From: Eucalyptus grandis
Lineage: Eukaryota > Streptophyta > Magnoliopsida > Myrtales > Myrtaceae
NCBI RefSeq assembly: GCF_016545825.1
Contig: NC_052619.1
Span: 43,863,682 to 43,927,681, forward strand
Length of the DNA stretch: 64,000 nt
Direction of reading: 5' to 3'
Below, one piece after another: positions 34,282-44,761 of this stretch. The notes beneath the pieces were generated by a model. It saw only the letters and a program-made list of their open reading frames with translations, did not search any database and was not told the origin of the DNA. Every line of letters starts with the position of its first letter. Positions within the stretch are counted from its first letter, which is position 1. The position numbers and the translations under genes are program-made.

Positions 34282-37200
34282 GAACTTGAGAAGAGAGGCC
34301 AATGTACAAGATGTCTCTTTCCCATGTGAGCATCATGAAGTGCAATAATGATTATTCTATGGTCATTACCACCGAATGATGAAGACTCACTTCTACATTA
34401 TAAAAGAGAGCAAGAGACGTGGGACAAGAATTGCGCCGAGGTGGCCGAGAGAGCGCCAAGTCCCTTTGGTGGCTAAGAGTGCGCCAAGTCCTTCGTGGCT
34501 AGAGAGAAGAGAGTGCGCCAAGTTCTTTGGTGGTTGAGAGGGTTGAGTATTGTTGTAATTACACCTTAGTAATTTAGCTAGATAAATTCTTATGAGTAGA
34601 ATTTGTTTAATTCCTTAAGTGAGGTTTCACTAAGAATTGTGAGGGGCTAAATACTCTAAACTTGAGAAGAGAGGCCAACGGACAATATGTCTCTTTCCCA
34701 TGTGAGCATCATGAAGTGCAATAATGATTATCCTATGGTCATTGCCACCGAATGATGAAGACTCACTTCTACATTATAAAAGAGAGCAAGAGACGTGGGA
34801 CAAGAGTTGCGTCAAGGTGACCGAGAGAGCGCCAAGTTCCTTTGGTGGCTAAGAGTGCGCCAAGTCCTTGGTGGCTAGAGAGAAGAGAGTGCGCCTAGTT
34901 CTTTGGTGGTTGAGAGGGTTGAGTATTGTTGTAATCACACCCGAGTAATTTAGTTAGACAAATTCTTGTGAGTAGAATTTGCTTAATTCCTTGAGTGAGA
35001 TTTCACTAAAAATTGTGAGGGGCTAAATATTGTGAACTTGAGAGGAGAGGCCAACGTACAATATTTGTCTTTCCCATGTAAGCATCATGAAGTGCAGTAA
35101 TAATTATTCTATGGTCATTGCAACCGGATGATGGAGACTCACTTCTACATTATAAAAGAGAGCAAGAGATGTGGGACAAGAATTGCACCGAGGTGGCTTA
35201 GAGAGCACCAAGTTCCTTTGGTGGCTAAGAGTGCACCAAGTCCTTGGTGGCTAGAGAGAAGAGAGTGCGCCAAGTTCTTTAGTGGGTGAGAGGGTTGAGT
35301 ATTGTTGTAATTACACCTGAGTAATTTAGCTAGACAAATTCTTGTGAGTAGAATTTGTTTAATTCCTTGAGTGAGGTTTCACTAAAAATTGTGAGGGGCT
35401 AAATACTCTGAACTTGAGAAGAGAGGCCAACGTACAATATGTCTCTTTCCCATGTGAGCATCTTGAAGTGCAATAATGATTATTCTATGGTCATTGCCAC
35501 CAAATGATGAAGACTCACTTCTACATTATAAAAGAGAGCAAGAGACGTGGGACAAGAATTGTGCTGAGGTGGCCGAGAGAGCACCAAATCCCTTTGGTGG
35601 CTAAGAGTGCGCCAAGTCCTTGGTGGCTAGAGAGAAGAGTGCGCGCCAAGTTCTTTGGTGGTTGAGAGGGTTGAGTGTTGTTGTAATTACACCTAAGTAA
35701 TTTAGCTAGACAAATTCTTGTGAGTAGAATTTGTTTAATTCCTTGAGTGAGGTTTCACTAAGAATTGTGAGGGGCTAAATACTCTGAACTTGAGAAGAGA
35801 GACCAATGTACAATATGTCTTTTCCCCATGTGAGCATCATGAAGTGCAATAATGATTATTCTTTGGTCATTGCCACCGAATGATGAAGACTCACTTCTAC
35901 ATTATAAAAGAGAGCAAGAGATGTGGGACAAGAATTGCGCCGAGGTGGCCGATAGAGCGCCAAGTTCCTTTGGTGGCTAAGAGTGCGCCAAGTCCTTGGT
36001 GGCTAGAGAGAAGAGTGCGCGCCAAGTTCTTTGGTGGTTGAGAGGGTTGAGTGTTGTTGTAATTACACCTGAGTAATTTAGCTAGACAAATTCTTGTGAG
36101 TAGAATTTGCTTAATTCCTTGAGTGAGGTTTCACTAAAAATTGTGAGGGGCTAAATACTATGAACTTGAGAAGAGAGGCCAACGTACAATATGTCTCTTT
36201 CCCATGTGAGCATCTTGAAGTGCAATAATGATTATTCTATGGTCATTGCCACCAAATGATGAAGACTCACTTCTACATTATAAAAGAGAGCAAGAGACGT
36301 GGGACAAGAATTGTGCCGAGGTGGCCGAGAGAGCACCAAATCCCTTTGGTGGCTAAGAGTGCGCCAAGTCCTTGGTGGCTAGAGAGAAGAGTGCGCGCCA
36401 AGTTCTTTGGTGGTTGAGAGGGTTGAGTGTTGTTGTAATTACACCTGAGTAATTTAGCTAGACAAATTCTTGTGAGTAGAATTTGTTTAATTCCTTGAGT
36501 GAGATTTCACTAAGAATTGTGAGAGGCTAAATACTCTGAACTTGAGAAGAGAGGCCAATGTACAATATGTCTTTTCCCCATGTGAGCATCATGAAGTGCA
36601 ATAATGATTATTCTATGGTCATTGCCACCGAATGATGAAGACTCACTTCTACATTATAAAAGAGAGCAAGAGATGTGGGACAAGAATTGCGCCGAGGTGG
36701 CCGATAGAGCGCCAAGTTCCTTTGGTGGCTAAGAGTGCGCCAAGTCCTTGGTGGCTAGAGAGAAGAGTGCGCGCCAAGTTCTTTGGTGGTTGAGAGGGTT
36801 GAGTGTTGTTGTAATTACACCTGAGTAATTTAGCTAGACAAATTCTTGTGAGTAGAATTTGTTTAATTCCTTGAGTGAGGTTTCACTAAAAATTGTGAGG
36901 GGCTAAATACTCTGAACTTGAGAAGAGAGGCCAACATTAAATATGTCTCTTTCCCATGTGAGCATCTTGAAGTGCAATAATGATTATTCTATGGTCATTG
37001 CCACCAAATGATGAAGACTCACTTCTACATTATAAAAGAGAGCAAGAGACGTGGGACAAGAATTGTGCCGAGGTGGCCGAGAGAGCACCAAAACCCTTTG
37101 GTGGCTAAGAGTGCGCCAAGTCCTTGGTGGCTAGAGAGAAGAGTGCGCGCCAAGTTCTTTGGTGGTTGAGAGGGTTGAGTGTTGTTGTAATTACACCTGA

Positions 37201-37655
37201 GTAATTTAGCTAGACAAATTCTTGTGAGTAGAATTTGTTTAATTCCTTGAGTGAGGTTTCACTAAGAATTGTGAGGGGCTAAATACTCTGAACTTGAGAA
37301 GAGAGGCCAATGTACAATATGTCTCCTCCCATGTGAGCATCATGAAGTGCAATAATGATTATTCTTTGGTCATTGCCACCGAATGATGAAGACTCACTTC
37401 TACATTATAAAAGAGAGCAAGAGATGTGGGACAAAAATTGCGCCGAGGTGGCCGATAGAGCGCCAAGTTCCTTTGGTGGCTAAGAGTGCACCAAGTCCTT
37501 GGTGGCTAGAGAGAAGAGAGTGCACCAAGTTCTTTGGTGGTTGAGAGGGTTGAGGATTGTTGTAATTACACCTGAGTAATTTAGCTAGACAAATTCTTGT
37601 GAGTAGAATTTGTTTAATTCCTTGAGTGAGATTTCATCAAGAATTGTTAGGGGCT
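34282..37655 (+). repeat. Nine-unit, 376-bp tandem array inside the 5' LTR (unit II)
   Basis: The cattataaaa marker occurs at 34395, 34772, 35148, 35524, 35900, 36275, 36652, 37027 and 37403 (periods 375-377 bp). Units 4, 6 and 8 share private variants (gcatcttgaag, ccaccaaatg, gagcaccaaa), while units 5, 7 and 9 share others (agagatgtggg, ccgatagagc). The second half is thus three copies of a 752-bp dimer. The 3' LTR of this element again has one diverged unit (attacaaaag at 40,781). Confidence 0.92.
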
Positions 37656-37854
37656 GGGAAACACTAAGAGAATGTTTGAGTGCTCAAGTGATTGTAATCT
37701 CCATTGTCTCACTTGTTTTTTAGTGGAATTTCATACTGCTCTTCCCATGAACATAAGTTCCGATATTCGAACTGTATCACATAAATTTGATGGTCAATTT
37801 TCTTTCCCTCCTTCCAAATAATTTTATCCTACTCGTTTGTCTATATTCACAACA

Positions 37855-40229
37855 ATTGATATCAAAGCTAGTGTTGGCTAACTTGAAGTGAATTGATAAC
37901 GATGGAGGAAGAAAAGGTGAGAATCACCGATTTGACGGGAACGATTTTGCTTTCTAGAAGATGCAGATTGAAGATTATATGTACTAGAGAAATTTGCACT
38001 TACCATTATATGGGGAGAAACCATAATCAATGAAGGATGCCAAGTGGGAATTGCTAGATAGACAAGTGATGGGTGTTACTCTGTTGATGTTGGCTCATAA
38101 CATCATGTTTAATATCATGAAGGGGAAAACCCCTACGGAACTAATGAAAGTCCTGTCAAATATGTACAAGAAGTCCTCCATGATCCAAAAGGTCTATTTG
38201 ATGCAACATCTATTTTACTTAAAATGGGCAAAGATACATTAGTGGCTAAGCATATCAACGAATTCAATGAAGTTGTTAACCAATTGAATTTGGTTGAAAT
38301 CAACTTTGAGGATGAGAGATGTGCGCCGATTTGGTTGAAATCAACTTTGAAGATGAGATATGTGTGCTGATTTTATCATCCTCATTACCTGATAATTGGA
38401 ATACTACTGTTACTGTTGTTAATAATTCATTTGGGTCAAGGAGCTTGACATTTGATGAGGTTCATAATTTGATTTTGAGTGAAGACATTCTTAGGAAAAA
38501 ATTTAGTGAACCTATACATATTGCCTTAGTAGGTGAAAGTAGAAGAACAACTAATACATGTGTTAATAAGAGTAGTATAAATATGAATAGACGTAGTCAA
38601 TTTAGGATTATAGGAGTTGTCTATTGGACTTGTGGCAGGAGTGGGCATGGTAGAAGAGACTCTATTATGCTGAAAAATGAAAAGGGTAAGAGAATTAGAG
38701 TTGAGTCTATAGAATAATTCTGATAATGTAGATTGTGTCTTGTCTGTCATTGAGGATTCATCATTTGATGGATGGATAATGGATTTTGGTTGTTCATTTC
38801 ACGCTACACCAAATTGGAACTAATTTATCACTTATTAGTGCACGGAAAATGGTAAAGTCCAGTTAGCAAACAACACTGAGTGTGATGTTGTGGATGTTGG
38901 TGATGTTAACATCAAAATGTATGATGGTATTGTGAGGACATTGACTAGAGTAAGGCACATCCTGGAGTTGAAAAAGAACTTAATTTCCTTAGGTGCCTTA
39001 GGTTCAGTTGGCTATGGGTATTTTAGAAGGTGGAATGTAAAGGTTATTCGAGGTGCCCTGGTGATATTGAGAGGAATCAAGCATGGAGACATGTATGAAC
39101 TTCAAGGTGAGACAGTGATAGGTTTCAGTTTGAAGACATCAAATACATCTATTCAAGAGTCTATCAACTACTTGATAAAGACCTGGGTGTTTGTACCGAT
39201 GCACAAATTTGATGCCATTGTTAGGAACATACAATTGAAAACTTTGATTGAGATGAAGACTGGTAAGTCGATCAAGCATATGTGAATTAATAATAGCATG
39301 GAAATTTGCTCAAAGCTAGTAAATAAATTCTACATGAAGGAATGCATAATGAAACACCGCACTAATATCGATAAACCATAACAATTTGCAAAATTGATTA
39401 GCAAATCATTATTAAAGACGGACGGTAGAATGATCTCTAGTGCTGGTGTTGGTAGGAGAATCTTGGCTGACATGCTTAGTATGGTAAGCTACTAGGTAAA
39501 TACATCCCCATCAATTGCTAATGATTGGTGGACTCCCGAAGAAGTATGGTCAAGTAATGTTACTAGTTATTCTATTCTTAGAATGTTTAGTTGCGCGTGT
39601 TATTTTTGAGTGAATGATGGTAAGCTCGATGGGAGGGCAAGGCATATTCCATGGCTATGCATAAAGCAGGGCAGTCAGTTGTGGTACCCTGATATAAAAT
39701 CGCATGTTAATAGCAGAGAAGTTACCTTTGACAAGTCTCCAATACTTTTGGCTAAGAGTGTTTGTGGCAGTGTTGATATGGATTTGGACGGTGTTTAACT
39801 CAAGGTGGAGTTACAACCAGAAACTCTTTAGGTAGTAGGTACTAGTAGAATAATTGACACATATGATACTTGTAGCGAGATGGAGTTAGTAAAGCCACTT
39901 GTAGCGAGATGGAGTTAGTAAAGCCAACGATTGCTTTAGTTACTAAATTTGACAATGTGCATGTTTGACCTTCTGTCAAATACGAAAGCAACGATGGTTT
40001 TGTTTTATTTGTGGTATGGGAGGTTATGTCGAAAATCCTTATGGACTAGCTAACTATGCAAGTGGAGTTGGCATCTTGATAAGGTCCACGGTTGTGGCAA
40101 AGTTTAAGTGTGGCTCAAACTTGGAAGCACTTTGTGGTGGTTGATCCCATTGGGGCTGTGGGAGAGTAGTGGCGAGTTTTTCATTGAAGCGATTGTGACT
40201 TGACTTAAACGTTGAGCCAAGGTGGAGAT
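37855..40229 (+). pseudogene. Internal gag-pol remnant of the unit II TNT1-like element
   Basis: The reading parallels 10,319-12,649. A gag frame runs from about 38,030 with UBN2-type features (MKDAKWELLDRQVMGV, NMYKKSSMIQKVYLMQHLFY). An open stretch of 132 codons at 38,319-38,717 covers the second half of gag and its CCHC-like knuckle (CGRSGHGRRDS). A 131-codon stretch at 38,890-39,285 covers the pre-integrase region. Stops differ from unit I in places (for example the codon before AKIH is tgg here and tag there), so decay continued independently after duplication. Confidence 0.75.
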
Positions 40230-41256
40230 TGTTTAAAATATGTCTCGAGTTTGAGCATATTGAACAATACTCAATGTAAAAAAATAAGACTAACCGACCT
40301 TGTGATTTTGTAAGACTTCTTCTTCGATCCAGCTACACATGATTGCATTTATGTTTAGCCCCAACTGTGAGAAGAAGAAAATTGCGTATGGATTTCATTT
40401 TGCATTTATCTCTCTACATGTGTAGAAAGCAATAAAGAAAACTTGCGTGTTTTATTGACTCTCTTTCCTTGGTTCTATGCCGAGCTGTGATCGAAGTCAA
40501 TGAAGAGACTTGCCCAAGCACTAAATATGGGAATTCTCTATCTACATATGAAATAAAGGAATCCCTGTGAAGAAGCATGTGGAAGCTTAGTCGAAAGAGC
40601 AATTAAAAAGGAAGTTGCTTGGAGCCCATCTTAATAAATGCAAGGTGGACTTTTTGAACCTGAGAAGAGAGACCAATATACAAGATGTCTCTTTCCCATG
40701 CGAGCATCATGAAGTGTAATAATGATTATTCAATGGTCATTGCCACTAAATGATGAAGACTTACTTTTGCATTACAAAAGAGAGTGACAGACGTGGAACA
40801 AGAATTGTGCCAAGGTGGCCGAGAGAGCATCAAGTCCCTTTGGTGGCCAAGAGTGTGCCAAGTCCTTGGTGGTTAGAGAGAAGAGTGTGACAAGTTCTTT
40901 GGTGGTTGAGAGGGTTGAGTATTGTTGTAATTACACTTGAGTGATTTAGCCAAATATATTTATTTGTGAGTAGAATTTGTTTAATTCTTTAAGAAAAGTT
41001 TTACTAGAAATTGCGAGAGGCTAAACACTGTGAGTTATTAGGTGTAATTGAGGGCTAAGAAATACTAAGAGAGTGTTTGAGTACTCAAATGATTGTAATT
41101 TCTATCATATCACTTGTTTCTATAGTGGAATTTCTATGCTGCTCTCCTCATGAATGTATGTTTTGATATTCGAACCAAACCACGTAAATCTGGTATTCGA
41201 TTTCCTTTCCTCCCTTCCGACTAATTTTATCCAATTTCTTGTCTTTATTCACAATA
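40230..41256 (+). repeat. 3' LTR of the unit II TNT1-like element
   Basis: It starts TGTTTAAAATATG after the purine tract and ends ttcacaata before gatctcctcatgctag, exactly as in unit I. It is about 1,027 bp long and holds one copy of the 376-bp module. Confidence 0.8.
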
Positions 41257-41975
41257 GATCTCCTCATGCTAGATAACACAGCCTCATCTTCTCTCGGCCA
41301 CTCCAAGATAAACCCCATCGCTTCTTGAGATGAAAAGAAGAAGTAGGTGTAACGATATTCTTGGAAGAACGAGTTTACAAGAATATAGGACTTCCAAGCG
41401 TTGACGGATAACCTCGGATTCAATATTAGGATTTGGATTTAGTTTTCTACTTAAATACACATCAAGTGTGAAAACTGGAACGTTGTAGATCAAATTGTTG
41501 TTCCAGCCCAGTTCTTTAGTTTAACAGTACTTGCGCAAAATCTATCTATGAAGAAAATCGGTGCTTGGTTTATAAACTATGTAGACCAACGCCACATCAA
41601 TCATTAATTATGTGAGTCCGAGAATGTGAGATTCATATGATGGACAGCCTTGACATTGGATCTCCATGCTATGAATATTTGGGTATATTGAGTATAGTCT
41701 CTAAAGTACTTACACCAAGTGGCTCGATCGTATGACATAGTCAAATGATGAAGTCTCTTTGCATATCAAAGCTAAGACATAATATGAATAATGAAAAGTA
41801 ATACACTAACCAGCAAACTCATATAATGCTCGGGTTTAATTTCTGCTAAGACATAATATGAATAATGAAAAGTAATAAACTAGCCAGCAAACTTGTAGGA
41901 CGCTCAGGTTTAACTTCTGCTAATGTAGGCATTCCCTTTCCAATTTGTAGCACCAGATTTTTGCCACTGCCAAAC

Positions 41976-43364
41976 TCACAGCTTGAACTGCTGCAGAGCT
42001 GAAGTCCCATCGCCTTTCGCATTCGCGCTGAAGTGGGAAACGTACTCCATGATGGTGGTTTCTCTGTACTTTGGTGGATCGCCCTCGGAAATCAACTCCT
42101 TAATGGGTCCATACAGTTTTGGTGATGGCGGCGTTGCCGTGTAAAAGAAGCACGCCACAGACACTCTTGGCCCCATGTTGTTCGCCACAACTCTGTGCTC
42201 GGAGCTCTTGAATATGTCATTTGAGATAAGCTGAAAAAAATAGTCTGGTTTGTGATTAGAAGTGCACACTCAACTGCTGGATAAAGAGTTAAGGCATAAA
42301 GTGCTGTTTGTTGATTCATTCGTGTGCCTAACAGGGTCTCTAGTGATAAAACGTAGGGAGAGAGAGTACGTTAGGTGAGACTTGCCTGAAGCAGATCACC
42401 GATGTTAACTATCAGTGCTCCTGGCACGGGGCTCACATCGATCCACTGATTCTGATAAAGAACTTGGAGGCCTCCGACATGGTCTTGCAGGAGCACGGTG
42501 AGGAAGTCGCTGTCTGTGTGCCTGCTGGTCCCCATAGTGAGCTCTGGTTGTGGGCATTTGGGGTAGTACTGGTTCAGAAGGACGAGTCCCTTGGCGCACT
42601 CCATGTCCTTCAGATGGTTCGGCTTCAACCCCAGCGCCTCCGACAGTAGTTCGAACAAGGTGGTTCCCAAATTCATCACTCGCTTCGAGATTTCCAGCAT
42701 TATGTCACTAGGGTGTTAAAAAATTTAGTGGGTCAATTCGTCACAAATTCCTAGTCCGTTAGAGGCAGACACCCCAACAAGTTATTTTAAGAGATTGCGG
42801 TTATATATTCTGTGGAATAGCTTACCCGCATACCGCTGGCAAGTCCTCTGCCTTGAGAGCATTAGGTGCCATAACACAGAACAGGGTGTCCCTCCAGTTA
42901 GCCGCCTCTGTTTTATACAGATTGAAATTGCTGTGGTAGGCGACACTTGTCGTGAAATCTCGCGAATAGAACCGTCTCTTCTCTTCAGCACCTTGCTCAT
43001 GGAAACGGTGCACTCCATCCAGCATCTCCTCCAGAACAGTCGTGGGGATCCCGTGATTCACCACCTGAAAGAAGCCCCATGTTTTGGATGCACTTCGAAC
43101 TTCATTTACAACCTCCTTGCGCCGAGATGGATCTTTCACAATATCTGCGAGGTCAACTATAGGAACATGGAAGTGGCCGTTGCTCGATGCCAGTGCACTT
43201 TGCAGGTTCTCCGGGTGATCTACGAAAATGCGAGGAACTTCTGTAATCCCAGCATCAACAAGGCCCTTGACACCTGCCATTGATTCATCGAAATCCTTTA
43301 TCTCGCGCATCCGATCGTACTCCTGTGTTTTTTCATGCGCTTCATCTCTGCTGAGTACTTCCAT
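41976..43364 (-). CDS. 2-oxoglutarate/Fe(II)-dependent dioxygenase (ACC-oxidase-homolog type), copy 2
   Basis: Exons 43364-42826, 42707-42386 and 42230-41976; 1,116 nt, 371 aa, no internal stop. It is almost identical to copy 1. Most protein differences are near the N terminus (for example copy 1 [18 protein letters not shown] versus [18 protein letters not shown] here). Iron ligands H243, D245 and H299 and the R309-x-S311 motif are all present, as are [21 protein letters not shown] and [11 protein letters not shown]. Intron 2 again has the GC donor CAG|GCAAGT at 42,385-42,384. The upstream region matches copy 1 to about 43,527, then diverges. Recent duplication and intact reading suggest a functional or recently functional gene; substrate unknown. 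Confidence 0.88.
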
Positions 43365-43527
43365 TTTTCTTCCTTAGTGAAAACGCTTAAGAGTTCCAAG
43401 TCCGATCTTACATTAAATATGGGAGAAATTGAAAGACAAAGGTCCTGTGGTATTTAATGACTGGATTCAAAAACAGTTGAGAAGAAAGAAGAGAACAATT
43501 GTGTACGTTGCATCACAATGAAAGCGA

Positions 43528-43867
43528 TAATAAAGCCAAGACGGCGACTGGGACATGGATTCAAATGGCGAGTTAAAGATGACGAGCAAGGAATGTTGAT
43601 AAGAGGAATCTGATGACTCGTTAGCTATATCGAATACAAGTGATAATAAAGCCAAGACGGCGACTGCTCCAAGCTTGAAGTGACTGAGAAAAGACGTGTA
43701 ATGAGGAAGCAAGTTAATACAAAGAAATGTATTTGCCTCCAAAATAACTGAAACTTCAATTGAAAGTGGCCTTGTATCATCCCCCAAACTATACTTAAAA
43801 GGAGGGACAAAAGCATACCCCAATGTTACGTGATCGAAACTGACTAGAAACTCACTAAAGTGGCGAT
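43528..43867. other. Segment with inverted similarity to 50.42-50.53 kb
   Basis: Read in reverse complement, 43,775-43,867 resembles 50,430-50,525 (tcgcc..tttt..tga, tgtaac, cctttta..tatagtttt/ggg.gatgat), suggesting an inverted fragment of the unit III upstream region. A 24-bp phrase around aaagccaagacggcgactg occurs twice (near 43,533 and 43,649). A minus-strand open frame of 168 codons covers it, but no family is recognised and its codons run through the repeats, so I do not call it a gene. Confidence 0.4.
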
Positions 43868-44721
43868 TTAGGCTAGCCAAATGCCCCACGAGAACGCTCC
43901 TAAAAAAGGGTTGTTCTACCGCGTCGTGCCCCTGCGCATGGCAATCCATCGTGCCCGAGCTGTAGGCTAACATAAAACATTAGTGATCTAACCATCAAAA
44001 TTGTTAATGACATTTGACTGCTAATATCGTAGATAAAGCATTACTCAGGTAAGATAGGAAACCCTGCCACAGGTGTGAAAAATACGTGAAGCACTAAAAC
44101 ACCGATTTCAAAGGAGTAGTCTTCCTTATGATGGTTTATTTGAAATATAATCCAACTAATTATCCACGACCATCAAAACAAAGCTCGCAAATGAGCACTT
44201 CCAATTCCCCCCCAGTTTAAAAAAAAAAAAAAGTAACTTCTCCACTACTAATCACTATCGCCATCATGCTGCCAAACAGGATGATAAACATGATGTTTAT
44301 GCTATTACCATATTCATGTCTAGTGCAACTTCATGTAATAAAAAGTTTTTGATCATGCCATCAGCAAGTCTTACTCAACCCCCTCCCTCTTCTCTTCTTC
44401 ATTCATGAACTAAACATCATAGATCAGTCGAACAAGATAATCCTCTACAGAGTTGCAGTTTGGATCAGTAAACTTGGCGACTCAGGCAACTCACAGATTG
44501 GAGGGATCAACAAGAACAAGTATGGTGAACCTAACCATGATTCAATTTCTTATTTTTACTTCGAAAGCAGAAAGCCTCTTCTAAATGCACAATAGTTACA
44601 TAAGCACGAGCTTGCCAGGCACTACAAACATATACTCTATTCAATTTAACTACATCCGGATGCTTTGCCACGGAGCTAATGCTCTGAAAAACTACACAGA
44701 TCAAATGTGTCCAACTGTCAT
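43868..44721. repeat. Duplicated block B' (3' flank of dioxygenase 3)
   Basis: It matches 30,325-31,544 except that the ~175-bp poly-A-headed unit is present once. It ends about 40 bp downstream of the dioxygenase stop region. Confidence 0.8.
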
Positions 44722-44761
44722 TCAAGAGAGAACATCCTTGAATTGTCGTATACAATATATT

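Larger units (their letters stand above)
34216..41256 (+). mobile_element. TNT1-94-like Ty1/copia retrotransposon, unit II, defective
   Basis: Same architecture as 7,801-13,677: 5'-truncated LTR with tandem array (34,216-37,854), primer-binding-like attgatatcaaagctag, gag (MKDAKWELLDRQVMGVTLLM near 38,030), protease region (WIMDFGCSFHATPNW near 38,774), integrase end (VNDGKLDGRARHIPW near 39,612; VTFDKSPILLAKS near 39,724), purine tract at 40,219-40,230, and 3' LTR 40,230-41,256. RT and RNase H are missing at the same place as in unit I. Private changes include a 47-bp type partial repeat in gag (38,286-38,360) and a small duplication near 39,870-39,925. The shared 5' truncation and shared pol deletion show both copies descend from one damaged insertion. 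Confidence 0.85.

Noticed and set aside
43467..43973. 168-codon minus-strand frame between dioxygenases 2 and 3
   Set aside because: No family recognised; it spans two duplication breakpoints and an internal repeat, so a conserved gene is unlikely.
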